Origin: Armatimonadota bacterium
GTDB taxonomy: Bacteria > Armatimonadota > Fimbriimonadia > Fimbriimonadales > Fimbriimonadaceae
Assembly: GCA_018268315.1 (NCBI GenBank)
Contig: JAFDWU010000008.1
Location: 1-64,000, forward strand
Direction of reading: 5' to 3'
DNA length: 64,000 nucleotides
Of this stretch, positions 59,790-64,000 are shown one piece after another; the stretch's first letter is position 1; every line of letters begins with the position of its first letter. Made by a program: the position numbers and the translations under genes. Under the pieces are notes generated by a model, which was given only the letters and a program-made list of their open reading frames with translations, had not been told where the DNA came from and did no database searches.

Positions 59790-61600
59790 GAGTTCGCGGC
59801 CTCCATCACGGCTTGCGCGATGGCAGCGCTCCCAAACGGGGGCATTAAGTAAATTCCTTCTCCGTGTCCGGCTCGGACCGCGCGGGCCAGCGATTGGGCT
59901 TCGGCGATACCGATCTTCAACGCCTCCTCATCGCTGGAGGCGTCCGCGATGGCTTTGCGGATTCGCTCGGGGATGGAAACACCGGGGACCTCGTTGTGCA
60001 TGAACTCGCAGTGGCGCTGGTTGCGCAACGGGAGGATGCCGACGAGGACGGGAATCTTCAGCTTTTTGCAAAGCTCGACCGCCTGTTCGGCGACGGGGAT
60101 ATCGAAAACGGGCTGCGTATAAACCAAGGTTGCTCCAGCATCCACCTTCCGCTTGAGCCTATCCAGTTCGGTTTCGGGGTCGACCGCCAGAGGGTTGTAG
60201 GCGCATGCGATGGTGAAGTTGCACTTCATTCCAACGCTATAGCCCGCCAAATCCATCCCGTCGTTGTATCGGGACAGGATTCTTACCAAGCCCACCGAAT
60301 CGACATCGAAGACGCTGGTGGCGCTTGGGTAATCGCCGATGATGGTCGGATCACCGGTCACGCATAGGATGTTGCGGATGCCAAGCGCATGCCAACCAAG
60401 AAGGTCGGCCTGGATGGCGAGGATGTTGCGGTCCCGGCAGGCGAAGTGCATGGTGACCTCGATGCCCACTCGGTTCTGAATCAGCGCAGAAACGGCGGCG
60501 GGGTTCATGCGAAGGCGCGCCCGCGCGCCATCGGAAATGTTGATGACGTCCGCGCCCGCGATCTTCACTTGCCGCACTGCGGCAAGGAACTTGTCGAGGT
60601 TGAGCCCACGCGGCACGTCCATTTCCACCGCGGTAACGAACTTGTGACCAAGCTTCTGCTTCAGCTCGCTCGGCTCAGTGACCGCCATAGGGGCGGCAGT
60701 TGAGGACTCTCGCTTGACGGAAATACGGGTCGCAGGCTTGGAGGGCCGCGATTTCAGTTCGCGGCTAAGCTTGGCAATGTGCTCCGGCTCGGTGCCGCAG
60801 CACCCGCCGAGAATCTGCGCGCCTTCGTCAGCAAGCCGCGCACATGCCTTGGCAAAGTAATCGGGAGCGGTGTCGTACACCACTTCGCCCTTCACGATCT
60901 GGGGAAGACCGGGGGCGGGCATCGCCATGATCGGGATGGTGGCGGATTCGCTCATTTCGCGAACGATGTCCAGCATGCGCTGGGGGCCCACGATGCAGTT
61001 CGCACCCATTGCGATCACGCCTAGCTCGCTTAACACGTCGGCGCAAAGCGCCGGGAAGCCGCTTGAAAGCATTTCGCCGTCTTCGATGAACGCCTTGCTG
61101 GCAATGATGGGCAGGTTAGAAACTGCCCTGACTGCCTTAACGGCGATCTTAAGCTCTTCAAGGTCCACGTAGGTCTCCAGCAGGAAGCCATCTACGCCAC
61201 CTTCTTCAAGCGCCTTGGCCTGCTCGCCGAGCGCTTCCATCAAGAGTTCTTCGGTGAGGTTGCTGATGGGCGCGAGAGCGCGTCCGCCGGGGCCCATTGC
61301 CCCGAGAACGAGGCGTTCCTTGCCCGCCGCTTTGCGCGCAATTTGCGCGCCTCGGATGTTCAATTCTTGAACGTCTACCGCCTGTCCGGCAAAGCGAAGG
61401 GAGTTGGCCCAGAACGTGTTTGTCTCGACAAAATCCGCGCCTGCCTCGAAATAGGCCTCATGGACGGATAGCACCAACTCTGGCGCAAGAATATTGGCGA
61501 GATCGTAAGGATGCTCGTGGAAGCCGCGGTGGCTTAGGCCGGTGCCATTAGCGCCGTCCCCTAGCAGTACGCCCGATTGCAGCGCTTGTACAAGCCTCAC
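59786..61600 (-). CDS. Homocysteine S-methyltransferase/methylenetetrahydrofolate reductase fusion
   Basis: A 604-residue bifunctional protein like YitJ. The N-terminal 290 residues are a homocysteine methyltransferase barrel (LLGDGANGTGLSHRG, GANCIVGPQRML, ILGGCCGTEPEHI with the zinc Cys pair). The C-terminal 280 residues are a MetF-type FAD barrel (FVTAVEMDVPRGLNLDKF, ILCVTGDPT, LVYTQPVFD). Together they serve methionine synthesis and one-carbon metabolism. It is the first gene of a unit with the two phosphoesterases. Confidence 0.92.
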   Translation of the reverse strand: MRLVQALQSGVLLGDGANGTGLSHRGFHEHPYDLANILAPELVLSVHEAYFEAGADFVETNTFWANSLRFAGQAVDVQELNIRGAQIARKAAGKERLVLGAMGPGGRALAPISNLTEELLMEALGEQAKALEEGGVDGFLLETYVDLEELKIAVKAVRAVSNLPIIASKAFIEDGEMLSSGFPALCADVLSELGVIAMGANCIVGPQRMLDIVREMSESATIPIMAMPAPGLPQIVKGEVVYDTAPDYFAKACARLADEGAQILGGCCGTEPEHIAKLSRELKSRPSKPATRISVKRESSTAAPMAVTEPSELKQKLGHKFVTAVEMDVPRGLNLDKFLAAVRQVKIAGADVINISDGARARLRMNPAAVSALIQNRVGIEVTMHFACRDRNILAIQADLLGWHALGIRNILCVTGDPTIIGDYPSATSVFDVDSVGLVRILSRYNDGMDLAGYSVGMKCNFTIACAYNPLAVDPETELDRLKRKVDAGATLVYTQPVFDIPVAEQAVELCKKLKIPVLVGILPLRNQRHCEFMHNEVPGVSIPERIRKAIADASSDEEALKIGIAEAQSLARAVRAGHGEGIYLMPPFGSAAIAQAVMEAANS

Positions 61601-61631
61601 TTGCTAAGTGTACCGGAGCAGGGGCTTGAAC

Positions 61632-62345
61632 CTATCGCCGAGGTGTGTTCACCATGGCAAGCGCGCGGCATTCCTGCGCGGCGCGGCGCAGCCTCACCAA
61701 GCCATCGATCGAGGGCAAAGCGATTGCCTCAAGCGGATGATTAAGATCAAGCGGACTCATGACCTGGCCGCTTGCCGGGCAATCCAGCAAGCCGAGGACG
61801 TGCCCGAGTTCATGGGCGACTTCGTGGGTCATCAGGTCCGCTGACATCGGCCCGCCGTCCGGGCGCTCGGTTCGCACGTCGATATTCGCCTTGGTGGCCG
61901 CGGTCCAGCTATTCTCGTCCACCTGGCGACGCCAGGTGACATAGCCGCCGGCCGGCGATCCGTGATCGAAGACCTCTTGCCGGAAGGTGATGATGACATC
62001 GGCCCGGTTGGGGCTATCGCAAACGTGGAACGGATGCTCATGAAGGGCTTGTTCCCACAGCTTTGCGCCCCGAGCAAGGGCTTCGTTGCTGCGCCACTTG
62101 GCATCGTCTGAGGCGCCATCGAACTGGACGTAAATCTCGATCTGCCGGGATGCGCCCGGGGTAATCATGTCCATCCGAGCCTGAGCGAGGTTGAAATTCC
62201 CCGCCGCTAAATCGTTCTTCGCCGCCTGCAGCTGCTGAACTAACTCTGGTTGAACACCGCTAAACTGCTCCTGACGGGCGCCGCTGCCCGATGCCACCAA
62301 AGTTCCCAGCGTAACGCAGACGACGGCCAGCCGCCGCCGAATCAT
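61632..62345 (-). CDS. Matrixin-like exported zinc metalloprotease
   Basis: A 237-residue exported protein (signal RRLAVVCVTLGTLVASGSG). The catalytic site HEVAHELGHVLGL near residue 187 is the HExxHxxGH zinc motif of metzincins, and VMSPL downstream provides the Met-turn. The N-terminal 60 residues after the signal look like a helical propeptide but lack an obvious cysteine switch. ATG 62345 is used; a GTG one codon before is possible. The target is unknown. Confidence 0.85.
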   Translation of the reverse strand: MIRRRLAVVCVTLGTLVASGSGARQEQFSGVQPELVQQLQAAKNDLAAGNFNLAQARMDMITPGASRQIEIYVQFDGASDDAKWRSNEALARGAKLWEQALHEHPFHVCDSPNRADVIITFRQEVFDHGSPAGGYVTWRRQVDENSWTAATKANIDVRTERPDGGPMSADLMTHEVAHELGHVLGLLDCPASGQVMSPLDLNHPLEAIALPSIDGLVRLRRAAQECRALAMVNTPRR

Positions 62346-62407
62346 CACGGGAATTAGGTTCCTTGTGCCGCGAATTCAAGGGCTAGTAGAGTTGCTAGTT
62401 TGTAGCG

Positions 62408-63400
62408 TTACTTGAGATCAAGGAGGGTCTCCGTCCGCGGGATTCGCTCCATCAACGCGGAGACTGCTTGGCGGGCGGGGATGCGCCCCCGCAGTACTCC
62501 TTCGATCGCTTCAAATACCGGCATCTGGATGCCGTGGCGTCTTGCCAAAATGAGGGCGCTTTCGCTGGTGGGCACGCCCTCGGCGATCTGCTCGACCCGT
62601 TCGATGGCGTCTTTCAGCGAATTGCCCTGGCCGATTGCAAACCCCACCCGGTAGTTGCGCGAAAGGTTGGAAGAGGCGGTTGCGAAAAGGTCACCGACTC
62701 CGGCAAGGCCGAGGAAGGTGTCGATCTTCGCCCCCATCGCAAGGCCAAGACGAGTCATCTCGTGCAGACCCCGTGCGAGCAGCGCGCCCTTGGTGTTGTC
62801 GCCATAGCCAAGCGCATCGGACATTCCCGCGCCGATTGCAAGCACGTTCTTCAGCGCTCCAGCGAGTTCCACGCCAACAACATCGGTGCTGACGTACACG
62901 CGGAAAGTTGCGCACATGAACGCGCGCTGCACAGTTTCGGCGTCGTCGATATCGGCGAACGCTGCGACTGCCGCGGTTGGAATGCCTTTGGCGATCTCCT
63001 TCGCAAGGTTTGGTCCGCTTAAGACGCCCACGCCCACTCCGGGGCGCAGCTCCGCGACGATGTCGGTCGGGATCTGATAACCGGCAGGCTCTAGCCCCTT
63101 CGCCGCCACCACGATGATGGGGGCTTGGGTTTTCAGCTCGGTCACTACCGACCGAACCGCCGCCGCAGGAACCGCGACCACGATCATGTCAGCCTGGCCT
63201 TCGAGGGTTCTCAGCAGCTCAAAACGGACAGAATCTGGAAAGGCGAAGCCGGGAAGGTATTTCAGGTTCTCGCGCAATGAGCGCATGGAGAGGATGTCTT
63301 CCTCATCCTTTCCGCCCAGGATGACCTCATGCCCGTTGCGGGCAAGCAGAACGGTGAGGGCCGAGCCCCAACTGCCACTGCCGACAACGGTGATGTCCAT
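62408..63400 (-). CDS. gpsA: NAD(P)-dependent glycerol-3-phosphate dehydrogenase
   Basis: Makes sn-glycerol 3-phosphate from dihydroxyacetone phosphate for phospholipid synthesis. Signatures are the Rossmann GSGSWGSALTVLL at residues 7-19, GVLSGPNLAKEIAKG, the catalytic Lys in VELAGALKNVLAIGAG, and SRNYRVGFAIGQG. At 330 residues it is the usual length. It lies 9 bp downstream of the peptidase gene in the same direction. Confidence 0.96.
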   Translation of the reverse strand: MDITVVGSGSWGSALTVLLARNGHEVILGGKDEEDILSMRSLRENLKYLPGFAFPDSVRFELLRTLEGQADMIVVAVPAAAVRSVVTELKTQAPIIVVAAKGLEPAGYQIPTDIVAELRPGVGVGVLSGPNLAKEIAKGIPTAAVAAFADIDDAETVQRAFMCATFRVYVSTDVVGVELAGALKNVLAIGAGMSDALGYGDNTKGALLARGLHEMTRLGLAMGAKIDTFLGLAGVGDLFATASSNLSRNYRVGFAIGQGNSLKDAIERVEQIAEGVPTSESALILARRHGIQMPVFEAIEGVLRGRIPARQAVSALMERIPRTETLLDLK

Positions 63401-63409
63401 AAGCCTGTC

Positions 63410-64000
63410 TTAAGCCTTCTTATATTCGCGCCAGAAGCCCTCGAACGAGTTGATGAGCTTCTCCAGTGCCTCGAAGCCGCCGAGCCAGAATTTCTCCGAC
63501 TTGAGATCAACGCCGACACTGTGCATCAACTCGGCCGGGCTCTGGGAGCCGCCAAGTCTAAGCAACTTCTCGTATCGACCTGCAAACGACGGACCTTCCT
63601 TCTTTGCCATTTCGTAGAGCGAAAGCACGAGCAGTTCGCCGAAGGAATAGGCGTAAACGTAGAACGGGCTAGCGATGAAGTGGCTTACGTAGCTCCACCA
63701 CAAGGAGTGCTCTTCGCCCAGCGTCAGGCTGTTGCCAAACATCTCCTGGATCTTTTCCTGCCAGATTTCGCCAACGCGCTCTGGGCTCAGTTCGCCTTCT
63801 TCGCGCCGAGCGCGGTGGCACGCCGATTCAAATTGGAACATCGCCGCCTGGCGGAAGATGGTTGCGAAGATGCCTTCGATCTTTTCACCGTACAGCGCCA
63901 ACTTGTCTTCGAGCTTGGCTTCCTTCACCAGGCTTTCGAACACGAGCATTTCACCGAAAGTCGAAGCGAGTTCGGCAAGCGGCAAAGTGCCAATGAAATT
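63410..64000 (-). CDS. M3-family oligoendopeptidase, 5' part cut by window edge
   Basis: The C-terminal 196 residues of an M3 peptidase (PepF/oligoendopeptidase F type). The frame runs off the right edge, starting NFIGTLPLAELASTFGEMLV, which normally follows the HExxH zinc site by a few residues. The YVSHFIASPFYVYAYSFGEL segment, typical of the family's substrate site, is present. The active-site His pair itself is outside the window. The family degrades short peptides in the cytoplasm. Confidence 0.88.
   Translation of the reverse strand, partial: NFIGTLPLAELASTFGEMLVFESLVKEAKLEDKLALYGEKIEGIFATIFRQAAMFQFESACHRARREEGELSPERVGEIWQEKIQEMFGNSLTLGEEHSLWWSYVSHFIASPFYVYAYSFGELLVLSLYEMAKKEGPSFAGRYEKLLRLGGSQSPAELMHSVGVDLKSEKFWLGGFEALEKLINSFEGFWREYKKA

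Noticed and set aside
61605-61650. GGGGCTTGAACCTATCGCC resembling the 3' end of a tRNA
   Set aside because: The T stem does not pair and the rest of a cloverleaf is absent. It overlaps the 3' end of the matrixin-like gene.

Overview
The window looks like ordinary chromosome of a diderm, flagellated, respiring bacterium of moderately high GC. A fabZ-lpxA-lpxB block shows an LPS-type outer membrane. The same region carries csaB plus a DUF5693 protein, the pair that in other bacteria pyruvylates a wall polymer for S-layer-homology anchoring. LPS genes together with CsaB/DUF5693, flagellin, a Gly/Pro-rich secretome, many TTG/GTG starts and overlapping genes suggest an Armatimonadota-type organism (Fimbriimonas-like). 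That is an inference from gene content, not a proven placement. I saw no tRNA, rRNA, IS element, prophage or CRISPR array.

Layout. 1-2.1 kb: a truncated secreted protein, a YjfB-like small protein, an alpha/beta hydrolase and a structured intergenic RNA-like element ending in a strong terminator. 2.1-4.4 kb (minus): lpxB, lpxA, fabZ. 4.5-17.7 kb (plus): rhomboid protease, DUF5693, csaB, a large beta-barrel-like protein, two uncharacterised exported proteins, an OstA/LptC-like protein, gmk and coaBC. These form an envelope-biogenesis block with overlapping reading frames. 17.7-19.2 kb: flagellin. 19.4-23.4 kb: a MalG-type permease with a very large periplasmic insert, then two NodB-family deacetylase genes, one of which has lost catalytic residues. 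23.4-33.6 kb (minus): complex I genes nuoG-H-J-K-L-M-(unknown)-N, without nuoI. 33.7-39.0 kb: methyltransferase, argS, ANTAR response regulator, two small exported or membrane proteins, pyk. 39.1-40.4 kb: three short exported proteins of odd composition. 40.4-45.5 kb: AraC/VOC pair, then an SBP-less NitT/TauT-type ABC system preceded by a structured leader with an intrinsic terminator, then a LmbE-type deacetylase. 45.6-49.2 kb: PilZ protein, TPR-hybrid histidine kinase, zinc-ribbon protein. 49.3-55.0 kb: ring-cleaving dioxygenase and hydrolase (MhqE/MhqD-like), zinc anti-sigma-like protein, STN-domain protein, yebC, rhomboid-TPR, DUF374 acyltransferase. 55.0-64.0 kb (minus): purA behind a promoter and probable attenuator, a membrane protein, saccharopine dehydrogenase-like enzyme, two tandem metallophosphoesterases, a homocysteine methyltransferase/MTHFR fusion, a matrixin-like protease, gpsA and a truncated M3 peptidase.

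Functional themes are envelope construction (lipid A, surface polymer pyruvylation, LPS export, exported unknowns), aerobic electron transport and signal transduction. The best leads for something new are: the permease carrying a GH42-like periplasmic segment; the unknown protein coded between nuoM and nuoN; the structured leaders upstream of purA and of the ABC system (the latter in a window that also encodes an ANTAR antiterminator); the RNA-like element at 1950-2094; and three genes whose best start is a non-canonical codon (GTA, ATT or ATC).
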